From: Dyella humicola
Lineage (GTDB): Bacteria > Pseudomonadota > Gammaproteobacteria > Xanthomonadales > Rhodanobacteraceae
Reading direction: 5' to 3'
Assembly: GCF_026283945.1 (NCBI RefSeq)
Contig: NZ_JAPDPC010000001.1
Span: forward strand, 2,108,001-2,172,000
Length of the DNA: 64,000 bases
In this document: one piece after another, positions 28,585 through 37,911 of the stretch
Layout of the letters: each line of letters opens with the position of its first letter
Position numbering within the stretch: the first letter of the stretch is position 1
Program-made: the position numbers and the translations under genes
Notes under the pieces: model-generated
The model's database searches: none
Told to the model about the DNA's origin: nothing
What the model saw: only the letters and a program-made list of their open reading frames with translations

Positions 28585-30512
28585 TCGTCGGCACTGCTGG
28601 CCATATCGACCACGGCAAGACGTCGCTGGTCAGAGCCTTGACCGGCGTCGACTGCGATCGCCTGAAAGAGGAAAAGGTCCGCGGCATCACCATCGATCTG
28701 GGCTTCGCCTATCTGCCGTTGCAAGACGGCCCCATCCTCGGCTTCGTCGACGTACCTGGTCACGAGCGGTTCGTGCACACCATGGTTGCCGGCGCCAGCG
28801 GCATCGACATCGCCCTGCTGGTGGTGGCAGCCGACGACGGGGTGATGCCGCAGACCCTGGAACATCTGGCGATCCTGGATTTGCTGCGCATCCCGCGTGG
28901 CCTGATCGCCCTCACCAAGGCTGATCTGGCAACGCCCGAACGGCTGCTCGAAGTAAGCGCGCAGATCCGCGCAGCGACCGCGGGCACCGCGCTCGAAGGC
29001 GCCGACATCCTGCCGGTCTCTTCGACCACAGGCGAGGGCATCGACGCGCTGCGCGATCGCCTTGCCGCCGAGGCACAGGCGCAAGGTGAACGCGCCGACG
29101 ACGGTCGCTTCCGCCTTGCGGTCGATCGCGTGTTCACCCTGGCCGGCATCGGCGTGGTGGTGACTGGCACCGTGTTGTCCGGCGTGGTGCGCGTCAAGGA
29201 TCAGGTCCTGCTGAGCCCTTCGGGGCTGAGCGCGCGCGTGCGCTCGCTGCACGCGCAGAACCGCGAAGTGGAACGGGGAAGGGCAGGCGATCGTTGCGCT
29301 CTCAACCTCGCTGGCGAAGGCATCGCCAAGGGCGCGATCCATCGCGGCGACATGGTAGTCGATCCCTTCCTGCATGCTCCGACCGATCGCATCGACGCGA
29401 AGCTGCATCTGTTGCCTGGTGAAGCCAAGCCAATCGGCCAATGGTTTCCTGCGCGGCTGCACCACGGCGCCGTCGAGGTAGGCGCCCGCATCGTGTTGCT
29501 CGACGGTGAGCAACTGCGGCCCGGCGGCGCGGCAGACGTCCAGCTGGTCTTGAGCCGACCGATCGCAGCCGCTGCGCTTGACCGCTATGTACTGAGGGAT
29601 GTCTCCGCCCAACGCACGATCGGCGGCGGACGGTTTCTCGACCTGCGCGCACCTTCGCGCCAGCGCCGCACCGCTGAGCGTGAGGCCCAGCGCGCGGCGC
29701 TGGCCATGGCTGATCCACAAGAGGCATTTGCCGCCGTGCTCGACGCGCCGCCATTCGTGTGCGATCTCTCGGTCTTCGTGCGCGATCGCGCACTGTCGGC
29801 GGCCAGGCTCGACGACATCGTCGTCGCACTGTCACCCGTCGTCTTTCACGTTGGCGAGCAGCGTATTGCACTCAGCTATACGCATTGGCAGCGCTTCGTC
29901 GGCGGCCTGATCGAGCGTGTGCAGGCCTTTCACGCGGCCAACCCGGACCTGCAAGGCATGGGTCGGGAGAAACTGCGACTTGCCTTGCAACCGAGGCTAC
30001 CCGCTGCCGCATTTGCGCTGGCCCTGCAGCATGCGGACCTCGCCGGCCGTGTGGTTCGCGACGGCGCCTTCGTGCGCCTGCAAGGCCACTCGCTGCAGTT
30101 GAGTCCGGAACGCGAGGCGTTATGGCGGATGATCGCTCCTCTGCTTGGTGACGATGTGCGTTTCCGCCCACCGCGGGTGCGCGACATCGCCGGGATGCTT
30201 GCGCGTCCGGAGCAGGACATACGGCAGCTGATGACATTCGCGGCGCGCTTGGGCCTGGTCGACGAAGTGGCGCACGACCATTTCTTTCTGCGCGCGACCA
30301 TGCACGAGATGGCGCTGATCACTGCCGATGTCGCCACCCGGGCAGCCGGCGGCCGCTTTACGGCGGCGCAGTTTCGCGACCGCCTCGGGATCGGTCGAAA
30401 AGTCGCGATCCAGATATTAGAATTTTTCGACCGGCAGGGCGTCACGCTCAATCACGGCACCTTGCGCAGGATCCAGGCACGCTACCTCGACTTGTTCGGG
30501 CCCGTGCCATAG
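28581..30512 (+). CDS. selB: Selenocysteine-specific elongation factor
   Basis: This 643-residue GTPase delivers Sec-tRNA to UGA codons next to a SECIS. The G domain has [10 protein letters not shown] (G1), DVPGHERFV (G3) and LTKADL (G4). Beta-barrel domains II and III follow, then a C-terminal series of winged-helix domains of about 270 residues that bind the SECIS hairpin. It starts with ATGA overlapping selA. The open frame reaching back to 28323 is only shadow coding in selA. The tRNA-Sec gene begins 14 bases after its stop. Confidence 0.97.
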   Translation: MIVGTAGHIDHGKTSLVRALTGVDCDRLKEEKVRGITIDLGFAYLPLQDGPILGFVDVPGHERFVHTMVAGASGIDIALLVVAADDGVMPQTLEHLAILDLLRIPRGLIALTKADLATPERLLEVSAQIRAATAGTALEGADILPVSSTTGEGIDALRDRLAAEAQAQGERADDGRFRLAVDRVFTLAGIGVVVTGTVLSGVVRVKDQVLLSPSGLSARVRSLHAQNREVERGRAGDRCALNLAGEGIAKGAIHRGDMVVDPFLHAPTDRIDAKLHLLPGEAKPIGQWFPARLHHGAVEVGARIVLLDGEQLRPGGAADVQLVLSRPIAAAALDRYVLRDVSAQRTIGGGRFLDLRAPSRQRRTAEREAQRAALAMADPQEAFAAVLDAPPFVCDLSVFVRDRALSAARLDDIVVALSPVVFHVGEQRIALSYTHWQRFVGGLIERVQAFHAANPDLQGMGREKLRLALQPRLPAAAFALALQHADLAGRVVRDGAFVRLQGHSLQLSPEREALWRMIAPLLGDDVRFRPPRVRDIAGMLARPEQDIRQLMTFAARLGLVDEVAHDHFFLRATMHEMALITADVATRAAGGRFTAAQFRDRLGIGRKVAIQILEFFDRQGVTLNHGTLRRIQARYLDLFGPVP

Positions 30513-30526
30513 TGAACGTGATCCAT

Positions 30527-30622
30527 GGAAGAGCATCGTCCCCGGTGGGGCGTCCGGACTTCAAATCCGGGTGAGGCAGCCAGACTGTCTCGGGTGGGTT
30601 CGACTCCCACTCTCTTCCGCCA
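30527..30622 (+). tRNA. selC: tRNA-Sec (anticodon UCA)
   Basis: The 96-base gene has the anticodon TCA at 30561-30563 in loop CTTCAAA, on stem CCGGA/TCCGG. A 7-bp extra arm spans 30573-30591 (GAGGCAG paired with CTGTCTC). The T arm GTGGG-TTCGACT-CCCAC ends in an encoded CCA. The acceptor GGAAGAG/CTCTTCC gives seven clean pairs. The eighth position, a pair in E. coli, is C/T here, but T30611 could instead wobble with G30593 to give a 7+6 rather than 8+5 stack. Confidence 0.96.
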
Positions 30623-30639
30623 CGCTGCTGGCGGCTACG

Positions 30640-31680
30640 TCAGACCACTTCAATGCCCGGAATACCCGCCACGGCCGCTCCGATGATGCTTGCGCGCGGA
30701 TAGCCAGCAGCCTCGATCATCGTCCGGATAGCGTCGGCGCGCTCCGCCTTGCATGCGACCAGCAGCCCACCCGAGGTCTGTGGGTCGGTCAATAGCGCGC
30801 GGCGCCATGCCGGCAGGTCCGGGGGCAGGCCGACGCGATCGCCGTAGCTGTTCCAGTTTCGCTGGGAGGCGCCCGTGATATAGCCTGCCTCGGCCAATGC
30901 CTCGGCCTGGGCGAAGAAGGGAAGGCGCGCCTGTTCAATCCTGAGTCGCAGGCCGCTGGCAACGGCCAACTCCAGGCCGTGGCCCAGCAAGCCAAAACCG
31001 GTGACATCCGTCATCGCGTGCACATCCTCATCCATGGCCAACTCGTGGCCGATGCGGTTGAGCAGGGTGGTCGAGGCAAGCATCTCCGCGTACGCATCGG
31101 CCGGCAGGACCTGCTTCTTGAAGGCGGCCGAGTAAATGCCGACGCCCATACCCTTGGTCAGGATCAGCGCATCGCCTGCTCGCGCATCGCCATTGCGGCG
31201 CACGTGGGTGGGCTCGCACAGCCCGATCGCAGCGAGACCATAAATCGGCTCGGCCGAATCGATCGAGTGGCCGCCGGCAATGGGGATGCCGGCCTGCGCG
31301 CAGATCGCTTCACCTCCTGCAAGGATGGCGCGCACGGTCTCCACGTCGATCTTGTTCAGCGGCATCCCCAGGATGGCCAAGGCCATGATCGGCTTGCCGC
31401 CCATCGCGTACACGTCGGACAACGCATTGGCCGCAGCGATGCAGCCGAAATCAAACGGATCGTCGACTACCGGCATGAAGAAGTCGGTGGTGGCGATCAC
31501 GCAGGTACGCTCATCGATCTGCCACACGGCTGCATCGTCGTTCGACTCGGTGCCCACCAGGAGTTGTGCAAACGGCATCGCTGCCGGCTTGTCGGCGAGC
31601 AGTTGCTGAAGCACCGAAGGTGCCAGCTTGCAGCCACAGCCACCGCCGTGGGTGAGTTCGGTCAAACGAACGGAGGTCAT
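30640..31680 (-). CDS. selD: Selenide, water dikinase (selenophosphate synthetase)
   Basis: This 346-residue enzyme makes selenophosphate from selenide and ATP, the selenium donor for SelA. The catalytic loop near the N-terminus is GGGCGCK, with Cys15 and Lys18 matching Cys17 and Lys20 of E. coli SelD; Cys rather than Sec occupies the active site. PurM-like nucleotide motifs include [30 protein letters not shown] and [15 protein letters not shown]. It is convergent with selC, with only 17 bases between the gene ends. Confidence 0.97.
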   Translation of the reverse strand: MTSVRLTELTHGGGCGCKLAPSVLQQLLADKPAAMPFAQLLVGTESNDDAAVWQIDERTCVIATTDFFMPVVDDPFDFGCIAAANALSDVYAMGGKPIMALAILGMPLNKIDVETVRAILAGGEAICAQAGIPIAGGHSIDSAEPIYGLAAIGLCEPTHVRRNGDARAGDALILTKGMGVGIYSAAFKKQVLPADAYAEMLASTTLLNRIGHELAMDEDVHAMTDVTGFGLLGHGLELAVASGLRLRIEQARLPFFAQAEALAEAGYITGASQRNWNSYGDRVGLPPDLPAWRRALLTDPQTSGGLLVACKAERADAIRTMIEAAGYPRASIIGAAVAGIPGIEVV

Positions 31681-31944
31681 GGTGATCCTCGGCGAGTCCC
31701 GATAGCGCGGTGCCTACGTTCCGCGCAGCATAGCGAAATGCCTTCGAACGTAAAGTGCGTCGAGGGACTTCTTGCCCTGCGGCCGCCACAACGTGCAGGG
31801 TAGGTGTTGCGGGCGGGGTGGGCGGCGGCGTGGCGGCCCCTGTGGCATCTATATCGATTCGCCGATAGACACCTATTTCACCTTCATGGATATAAGACGC
31901 AGCGATCAGGCTCCCGGAAGGGACCGTCGAGGGGAGGGCTCCAC

Positions 31945-32967
31945 ATGGAATTCATGATCACGTTGCGTAACGCCGACGGATCCGACGGGGTAGGGCCTGT
32001 GCGCTACTTGACCTTCACGGGTGAAATGGGGACCGACAACGATCTCGCACTGAATGACTGGCGCGCACGCGTCATCGCAACTTTTCCTGCAGGTGACCGC
32101 AATCCCGCGGGTCATCCGGATCGGACCGGCGACATACTTTTCCTGGTGCACGGTTTCAATGAGAGCCACGAGTCGGCAAAAGCGTTGCACCTGAAATGTG
32201 TCAAGGCCCTCGCCGACGAGGGCTGGTTCGGCCGCGTCATCAGCTATGACTGGCCGTCCGATGGTCTCGTCTTTGCCTACCTGCCCGACCGCGTCAATGC
32301 GCGCGCCGCTGCATCGGCGCTGGTAAGCGGTGCGATTGCCGTACTCGAAGGTGCGCAGCAGACGCAGTGCACCATCAACGTGCACGTCCTGGCGCACTCG
32401 ATGGGTGGATTCGTCGTGCAGCAGGCGTTTACCTGGTCGTATCAGGATGTGCCGGCTGACTGGAGAATTGGCCAGCTCATGTTTGCCGCCGCCGACGTCG
32501 ACTACACCGTCTTCGAGGTCGACACGCCTAGCACCAAGGCGTTTGCCTCTCACGCCGGACGCTTGACCGCCTACAGCAATCGCTATGACAAGGCTTTGCT
32601 CGTCTCTAATGCCAAACGGCTCGAGCTGGCACCGCGCATGGGCCGGGTGGGTTTACCGGACACCGCGCCACCGATGATGTGTGAGGTCAACTGCAGTGCG
32701 CTGTTCGAGAAAGTCTTCCCTGGCATCCAAAACGATCTCAGTCCCAGCGTCACCCACAGTTTCTATTTCGACCGGCCGGAATTCTGGCGCGACGTGGTCC
32801 TGAATCTTGGCGGAGGTATCGATCGCGGCGTATTCCCTACGCGTGAGCCGGACCCTTCCAGTTCATCGGCCAATCGATTTGAACTCGATCCAGCGGGTAT
32901 CGATGATGCGACCTACTGGGCTGCACTGGCTCGTGCGGCGACGAGCCCATCTATTCGAGTGCCTTGA
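31945..32967 (+). CDS. Alpha/beta hydrolase, DUF900-like
   Basis: This 340-residue protein has an alpha/beta hydrolase core. It shows FLVHGFNESHESA (oxyanion strand), VISYDWPSDG, and the nucleophile elbow AHSMGGF with a serine between His and Met-Gly-Gly. A late aspartate (ADVDYTVFE) and histidine (VTHSFYFDRPEFWRD) are candidates for the rest of the triad. The pattern VHGFN..SYDWPS..HSMGG is that of DUF900 esterase-like proteins. No signal peptide is seen. The ATG at 31945 follows GGGAGGG; the frame's upstream extension is not protein-like. The substrate is unknown and no operon partner is evident. Confidence 0.8.
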   Translation: MEFMITLRNADGSDGVGPVRYLTFTGEMGTDNDLALNDWRARVIATFPAGDRNPAGHPDRTGDILFLVHGFNESHESAKALHLKCVKALADEGWFGRVISYDWPSDGLVFAYLPDRVNARAAASALVSGAIAVLEGAQQTQCTINVHVLAHSMGGFVVQQAFTWSYQDVPADWRIGQLMFAAADVDYTVFEVDTPSTKAFASHAGRLTAYSNRYDKALLVSNAKRLELAPRMGRVGLPDTAPPMMCEVNCSALFEKVFPGIQNDLSPSVTHSFYFDRPEFWRDVVLNLGGGIDRGVFPTREPDPSSSSANRFELDPAGIDDATYWAALARAATSPSIRVP

Positions 32968-33108
32968 ATGGTGGTTGCCCGCGCCGAGTGGCACGGTGAC
33001 TTGGGATGACATGGCTCAAGCGACATCGGCCAGGCCAAGGGGGCTGCGACCGGGAAGATTCCGTTGGATCGCTTCCGCCCGCTTCGATCACGTTGAGCCG
33101 GCCACTTG

Positions 33109-33846
33109 TTAAGGTGGTGCCGCTCTGAATGTCACCACCAGCACATCACGAAACGCCGGTTCGTCGGCAACGAGAGGCATCACCGGAGTAACACCATGGA
33201 AGACCCTGGGATCATGAATCAACGCCGCATCCAAGGGGCGGGCAAGCGTGAATTCCCCTAGCAGTCGCCCGTCCGGCGCATGGATGGTCGTCGTGCCACT
33301 CGCTATGTTGTGGCGATTCACCAGCAGCACCAAGACGTAGTCGACGCCATCACGATGACTCCCTTCGGGCGTCGGCTCGCCTGCGACACCGGCCGTGGCT
33401 TCAATGCGAAATTGATGGACCTCGATATGCCAGCGAGGTGCAGGGGACGCCAACGAGCTAAAAAACTCATTGCAGAATTTGAGGATGGTACGCAAGGTGG
33501 GGCCAGCCACTACAGCGGCTGACATCGGCTCGAACCACCGTTGGATATCGCCCTGTAGCGCGTTGTACTGCAGGGCCTGAAAATGCGCCTGATGGGGCTC
33601 CGGCACCATGGGGCCCTGTGCCGTGGCGGAAAACGTCGCGTGGCGCCTTCGGCGAAACCGCCCCTTGGCTGCCAGATACGGATCGGGCTCCAAGAAGTTC
33701 CAGCTATCCACGAACGCGGCCCAATCAGACAGATCTCCGGTCGACACGAGTAGTGGACGCATGCTGTCGGCTGCGGCAAAAGCGAATCCATCGCGACTCA
33801 CTTTTTTGAGCAGCGTCGAAACTTGCAAGTCGGCTTCATTGAGCAT
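33109..33846 (-). CDS. 2-oxoglutarate/Fe(II) dioxygenase family protein (isoleucine dioxygenase-like)
   Basis: This 245-residue protein fits the 2OG-Fe_Oxy_2 family, whose studied members hydroxylate free L-amino acids such as isoleucine. The iron facial triad is visible as His-Arg-Asp in GSHRDGVDYVLVLLVNRHN and a distal His in IHDPRVFHGVTPV. A conserved WHIEVHQFRI strand precedes it. It stands alone between a hydrolase gene and ynfA. The amino acid substrate cannot be read from the sequence. Confidence 0.82.
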   Translation of the reverse strand: MLNEADLQVSTLLKKVSRDGFAFAAADSMRPLLVSTGDLSDWAAFVDSWNFLEPDPYLAAKGRFRRRRHATFSATAQGPMVPEPHQAHFQALQYNALQGDIQRWFEPMSAAVVAGPTLRTILKFCNEFFSSLASPAPRWHIEVHQFRIEATAGVAGEPTPEGSHRDGVDYVLVLLVNRHNIASGTTTIHAPDGRLLGEFTLARPLDAALIHDPRVFHGVTPVMPLVADEPAFRDVLVVTFRAAPP

Positions 33847-33939
33847 GCTTCAATAGTAGGCGATTTGAGCGATTCACTCCAAAGACCTCGCATGGAACTG
33901 GGCGCGCGGCGGAGCCTGCTTTCGCGCCGGAGCGGACTT

Positions 33940-34272
33940 CTACGCTTGTGGCTGAACAACGATGATGGCCATTCCCACAAGGGCGATGCAGGCGCCGCCT
34001 ATGTCCCAGGAAGTCAGCCTTACGCCATCAATAACGCGTAGCCAGGCCAACGCCACCGCAATGTAGATTCCACCATAGGCGGCGTAGGTGCGGCCGGCGG
34101 CGGCCGGGTGCAACGTCAATAGCCATGCGAATAGGGCCAGTGACATCAGTGCGGGTATTAGAAGCCATGCAGGCTTTGCTTGCTTCAGCACGAGCCATGG
34201 CAAATAGCAGCCTATGATCTCGGCAAGTGCCGTGAGAACGAACAATGCCGCTTGCCTGAAGAAGTCAATCAT
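33940..34272 (-). CDS. ynfA: YnfA/UPF0060 family membrane protein
   Basis: This 110-residue protein has four predicted membrane helices and the family signatures [14 protein letters not shown] and [12 protein letters not shown], with [20 protein letters not shown] at the end. YnfA proteins resemble small multidrug resistance transporters in size and topology. The gene lies 9 bases after the dehydroquinase-like gene on the same strand, so they are probably co-transcribed. Confidence 0.93.
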   Translation of the reverse strand: MIDFFRQAALFVLTALAEIIGCYLPWLVLKQAKPAWLLIPALMSLALFAWLLTLHPAAAGRTYAAYGGIYIAVALAWLRVIDGVRLTSWDIGGACIALVGMAIIVVQPQA

Positions 34273-34281
34273 CCCATGGCA

Positions 34282-34746
34282 CTAGCCATCGATGCCGTTG
34301 CCCGTGGTGAGCGCATCCCGATGGCGACCCATCTCCAGGCACCGCAGGGCAAGGCGAAGACCAATCCGATAGCCGCTCTCGATGTTGCCGTTGATGATGA
34401 CCGTGGCGACCGGGGCCTTGTGCAGCCCGGCGCAGCATTCGCGCCCGTCACCAAAATCGTCATGCACGTCGATATACGGTGCACGTAGATCGTCAATCGC
34501 CTCGCTCAGGCCCGCCTCGGGATGCGCGCGCATTTCGGGAGCCAAATCACCCGGATCGAGCAGGACGAATTCAGTAGCCTCGGACTTGGCCGCACCCACC
34601 AGCGCAATGAAGTCGCGCAAGGCGCCACACGCCCGTAGTTCCAGCGTACGTCCTGCTTGAAGGGCTTGCTGCTGAAGGTGGTAAAGCAGATCGGCGGTGA
34701 GGGAATGGCCGCTACCATGCGGCCCGCGAACAATCAAAATACTCAC
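34282..34746 (-). CDS. Divergent type II 3-dehydroquinase (AroQ)-like protein lacking catalytic residues
   Basis: From a GTG at 34746 this is 154 residues, close to AroQ length (about 145-150). The order of elements follows AroQ: ILIVRGPHGSG for ILVLNGPNLNLLG, FVLLDPGDLAP for IIINPGAYTHTS, APYIDVHDDFGDGRE for VPFIEVHLSNVHARE, and a C-terminal SGYRIGLRLALRCL for QGYRLALEAALRRL. Key residues are lost: the lid-loop Arg and catalytic Tyr are missing, QSNHEG has become RACGAL, and THTS is not kept. Only the EVH histidine remains. Dehydroquinase activity is therefore unlikely. An in-frame start at 34788 would add 14 residues that do not match the family. Confidence 0.65.
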   Translation of the reverse strand: MSILIVRGPHGSGHSLTADLLYHLQQQALQAGRTLELRACGALRDFIALVGAAKSEATEFVLLDPGDLAPEMRAHPEAGLSEAIDDLRAPYIDVHDDFGDGRECCAGLHKAPVATVIINGNIESGYRIGLRLALRCLEMGRHRDALTTGNGIDG

Positions 34747-34933
34747 GACATCGCACTCGTAATAAGTTGCCCAGAGCGAACGCGCCATGCTGCGGTCAAA
34801 GGGTGTAAAGCCGCTACGCTTGAACCGACGCTGTGGCGTAAATTCTTTGCAAGGAAGCAGTCGCGTCGCCGGTGATTCCCGGGGCGACCCATCTGGGGCC
34901 GCACAATGGGGTAGTTGGGCCTACAATGGCTCG

Positions 34934-35245
34934 ATGGATTATCAGCTCGTCATCAAGTTCTGGCGCAAGTCTCTGGCCGACGAAGCCTTTCTCGCGGCGA
35001 TTGAGGCCAAGTTGAAGGAGGCATTGGGCGATGCCGTCGAACTGGAGGGCTACGACGTCAGTCCAAAAGAGATCAATCTTTTCATGCTCGCGTCTGACCC
35101 GCGACATTCCTTTCGGCGCGCAAAAGACGTGCTGGAAGGATTGGGCGTCATGAACGGCATGTCGGCTGCCTTCCGCGTGGCAGGCGGTACCCGCTTCACA
35201 TCAATCTGGCCGCTGCGCGCCACTCGCAAGTTCAGGCTGCCGTAG
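34934..35245 (+). CDS. Small hypothetical protein
   Basis: This 103-residue protein is not recognised. It starts MDYQLVIKFWRKS and has alternating strands and helices (VIKFW, helix AFLAAIEAKLKEAL, EINLFMLAS, helix RRAKDVLEGL, AAFRVAGGTRFTSIWPL) that suggest a ferredoxin-like beta-alpha-beta fold. An open frame extends upstream to 34787, but the extension is not protein-like. It stands alone between two minus-strand groups. Confidence 0.6.
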   Translation: MDYQLVIKFWRKSLADEAFLAAIEAKLKEALGDAVELEGYDVSPKEINLFMLASDPRHSFRRAKDVLEGLGVMNGMSAAFRVAGGTRFTSIWPLRATRKFRLP

Positions 35246-35339
35246 TGCTATTGAAAGCCTGACCACGTCCTGCCGCCTTTGTTGTCGCCCTCAGGATCTT
35301 TCTGTCCCGGTCTTGAAGTTCGCACGGGAGAGGGCGTGA

Positions 35340-36089
35340 TCAACGAGCCAGTTCGCGAAACACGTGCGCTTTGCTTTTGCTGACCGGCAATTCGACGCCC
35401 GTGTGCAGAACAGCCGTCAGTCGGCCATCCAGCTCACGTCTGAAGCGTGCCAGCTGGCCGAGATTGATGAGATGGGCACGGTGGATGCGGGCAAAGTGCT
35501 GCGGGTCAAGTCGCGCCTCGAGACGGCTGAGCGCGAGGTGCAAGACATGTTCGCCGCTTGCGGTATGGGCCACGACGTAGTCGCCGACCGCCTCAAACCA
35601 GTGGATATCGGCAACGGCCACTGGCTGGATGCTGCGTCCATTGCGCACGAAAAGGCGCTGCATGGGGGTATTGGCCAGCATTTCGCCATAGCGGTCCAGG
35701 GTTGGCGGCAGCGGCTCCCCGAGTGAGGCACGAACCCGGTCGAGGGCCGCGGCCAGGCGGGTGACCCCAAAGGGTTTGAGCAGGTAGTCGAGCGCGCCAA
35801 GTTCGAAGGCGGCAACGGCGTGTTCGGCATACGCGGTAGTGAAAATGATGCGCGGGGCAGGGAGTGGCAACTGACGTAACACGTCGATGCCCGAACATCC
35901 CGGCATCTGGACATCCAGCAGAATCAGTTCGGGCTGCAGCCGGTGAATCGCCTCGATGGCAGCGTGGCCGTCCGCGGCTTCGCCTACGCAATGAATCCAG
36001 TCGATCTCCTGCAATAGATGACGCAAGCCAGCGCGGGCCAGGGGCTCGTCGTCGACGATCAGGGTTAGGACTGCGTTGCGCTCAGTCAT
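35340..36089 (-). CDS. LytTR-family response regulator
   Basis: This 249-residue protein has a receiver domain with the acidic pair in LIVDDEPLAR, the phospho-Asp in LILLDVQMPGCSG and the lysine in YLLKPFG. A LytTR DNA-binding domain follows, with LFVRNGRSIQPVAVADIHWFE cut short here to its key span FVRNGRSIQPV, and ending in IHRAHLINL and LPVSKSKAHVFREL. It is translated from 36089, overlapping the sensor kinase stop by 8 bases. It should bind promoter repeats, possibly that of the divergent ABC exporter genes. Confidence 0.93.
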   Translation of the reverse strand: MTERNAVLTLIVDDEPLARAGLRHLLQEIDWIHCVGEAADGHAAIEAIHRLQPELILLDVQMPGCSGIDVLRQLPLPAPRIIFTTAYAEHAVAAFELGALDYLLKPFGVTRLAAALDRVRASLGEPLPPTLDRYGEMLANTPMQRLFVRNGRSIQPVAVADIHWFEAVGDYVVAHTASGEHVLHLALSRLEARLDPQHFARIHRAHLINLGQLARFRRELDGRLTAVLHTGVELPVSKSKAHVFRELAR

Positions 36090-37152
36090 TATCGTGGCTT
36101 GTCGCGTGGACGCGAGTGTGCACGGCCTGGCTTGCCGGCCAATGCAGTGTGGCCGTGACTCCTGTCGGGGAGGCCTGGATGGCCAGCCTGGCATTGCTGC
36201 CGTAGAGGACGGTCAGCCGCTCGCGCAACCGGTGCAATCCCGTGCCACCGCCTTGGTTCACGGCGGAGGGTTCAGCGCCGACGCCATCATCGCCGACCAC
36301 AAGACACAGCCGCCCTTGTTCGATGCGGGCTTCAATATTCAGACGGGTCGTGCCGAGCTTGGGGGCGGCGCCGTGCCGCACGGCGTTCTCCACCAGCGTC
36401 TGCAACGCAAACGAAGGCAACGTGGCGCCCATCAGGTCAGCGGGTAGGGTGGTGGCAATTTGCAGCCGATCGCCGAAGCGCAGTTGCTCGATGGCCAGAT
36501 AGCGCTCTACGAAGCGCCATTCCTCGGCCAGGGTGACCTGATCCCGCTGCTCGTCCAGCGCAGAGCGCAGCAGTTCGGCAAGTAGTTCCGCCGCGTGGCT
36601 GGCCTTGGCGGGATCAAGCGGGATCAACTGCACGACGGTGTGCAGGGCATTGAACAAGAAATGCGGATGCAACTGAGCGTGCAAGGCGGCGAGCTGCGCC
36701 CGCGCCGTCGCCGCCTGGATCAGAGCGGTGCGCTGGGCGGCCTGCTGGGCATAGGCCACCGCTGCGATCATCAGATAGAGCCAGATGCCGGTCAGCATGA
36801 AGCGGCCGAAGCCGGGGCCCACCATGAACACGATGTTCCATCGAACCAGGCTTTCGATCAGGTTGTATGTCGCTATCCACAGCACGGCATACAGAACGGC
36901 GGCGGCCGTATGGATCAGCAGGAAGCGCCAGCGGAATGGGTATGGCCATGGACACCGCTGGACCAGCGCACGCACGCCCAGTCCCACGATGGCGCCGCCG
37001 ACGATCATGCGCAGCGCCACCCGTGCCGCTCCGGCGAAAGGTGCCCCGTGCACGCTCATGATCAAGACGGTGAACAAGGCCCACATCGGCAGCCAGCCGA
37101 TAATCAGCTGCAGCCAGAACCAGCTGCGTGGAGGTGACGGCGAATTCGTCAC
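36082..37152 (-). CDS. LytS/YehU-type sensor histidine kinase
   Basis: This about 356-residue membrane kinase has four N-terminal hydrophobic segments, then a His-kinase domain with the phospho-His in LHPHFLFNALHTV and an ATP-binding domain with TLVENAVRHG and VVGDDGVGA. It phosphorylates the LytTR regulator encoded next. A GTG at 37152 avoids overlap with the upstream gene. An alternative GTG at 37206 has a better ribosome-binding site (GAGGGAAAG) but would overlap that gene by 49 bases. Confidence 0.92.
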   Translation of the reverse strand: MTNSPSPPRSWFWLQLIIGWLPMWALFTVLIMSVHGAPFAGAARVALRMIVGGAIVGLGVRALVQRCPWPYPFRWRFLLIHTAAAVLYAVLWIATYNLIESLVRWNIVFMVGPGFGRFMLTGIWLYLMIAAVAYAQQAAQRTALIQAATARAQLAALHAQLHPHFLFNALHTVVQLIPLDPAKASHAAELLAELLRSALDEQRDQVTLAEEWRFVERYLAIEQLRFGDRLQIATTLPADLMGATLPSFALQTLVENAVRHGAAPKLGTTRLNIEARIEQGRLCLVVGDDGVGAEPSAVNQGGGTGLHRLRERLTVLYGSNARLAIQASPTGVTATLHWPASQAVHTRVHATSHDND

Positions 37153-37157
37153 GCCGG

Positions 37158-37745
37158 TCAGCTGCCCGAGCGACTGGCGTTGAGTGTCACGTGAGCCGTG
37201 TCCCACGTCTTTCCCTCATCGTATGAGCGGTCTTGCACCATGCGGAATCCCGTTGAGGTGATGGCGTTGAAATGGGTGCGGCTTCGATAGCGCGTGCCAT
37301 CGTGGTCCGTGCCGCTGCCGATGACTACCATTTCGCCATCTTGCCAGCGGCCTGTCGATGATTGCCCGCGGCCATCGCGGGCATCGATCCCGGTGATCTT
37401 CCAGCAGTTTTCTTCTCGGGAAAAGATGCGTGTGAAATGCACCGAGGACACGGGGTTGCCCGAGGCGTCGGTCAGACGCAGTTCGTCCTCGATGCCTTTG
37501 CCATCCGCGGCATGCCAAGCCTTCCAGTCGCCAGCCAATTTTGGCGCACCGTGGATCATGGCGACCAGTCCACCGACTTTCACTTCTCCCTTCACTTGCC
37601 ATTGACCAAGCAGAAAATCGAACTGATGGAACTCGGCTGCGTTGGAAACCTGGATGCCGGCGTCGGCTGCGACGGCTTGATCAACGACAGGGGCGAGGCT
37701 CAACGACAAGGCAACGACGAATGCCTGACGAACAAACGGTGTCAT
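37158..37745 (-). CDS. Secreted DUF1579-like protein
   Basis: This 195-residue protein has a clear signal peptide (MTPFVRQAFVVALSLSLAPV up to AVAADA). The mature part is a beta-rich lipocalin-like domain typical of DUF1579: FDFLLGQWQVKGEV, RTHFNAITSTGFRMVQDRSY and TGRWQDGEMVV. It lies just upstream of the sensor kinase on the same strand, and may supply the signal the kinase senses; that is inference. Frame extension upstream to 37976 runs into the divergent ABC gene and is not used. Confidence 0.82.
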   Translation of the reverse strand: MTPFVRQAFVVALSLSLAPVVDQAVAADAGIQVSNAAEFHQFDFLLGQWQVKGEVKVGGLVAMIHGAPKLAGDWKAWHAADGKGIEDELRLTDASGNPVSSVHFTRIFSREENCWKITGIDARDGRGQSSTGRWQDGEMVVIGSGTDHDGTRYRSRTHFNAITSTGFRMVQDRSYDEGKTWDTAHVTLNASRSGS

Positions 37746-37911
37746 GGTGATGCCTCGATGGTGGAAAGGACGCGTCGAGACTGCCATGGCTCCACGTGCC
37801 TCGGGCAGCGGGATTCGCTGAATCGCCGAAACAGGCCGGTGAACGGCAGGCGCCAACCCTGCGGGCCTGCTTACGCTATGCAGCATCGCCAGGCCAGGTC
37901 GGGAGTTGCCC

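Noticed and set aside
28485-29720. A 411-codon frame antisense to selB
   Set aside because: Shadow of selB in GC-rich DNA; no domain is visible.
34282-34788. A P-loop NTPase reading of GPHGSGHS
   Set aside because: Walker A would need a lysine where His stands. The rest of the protein follows AroQ, which explains the GP-x-G start.
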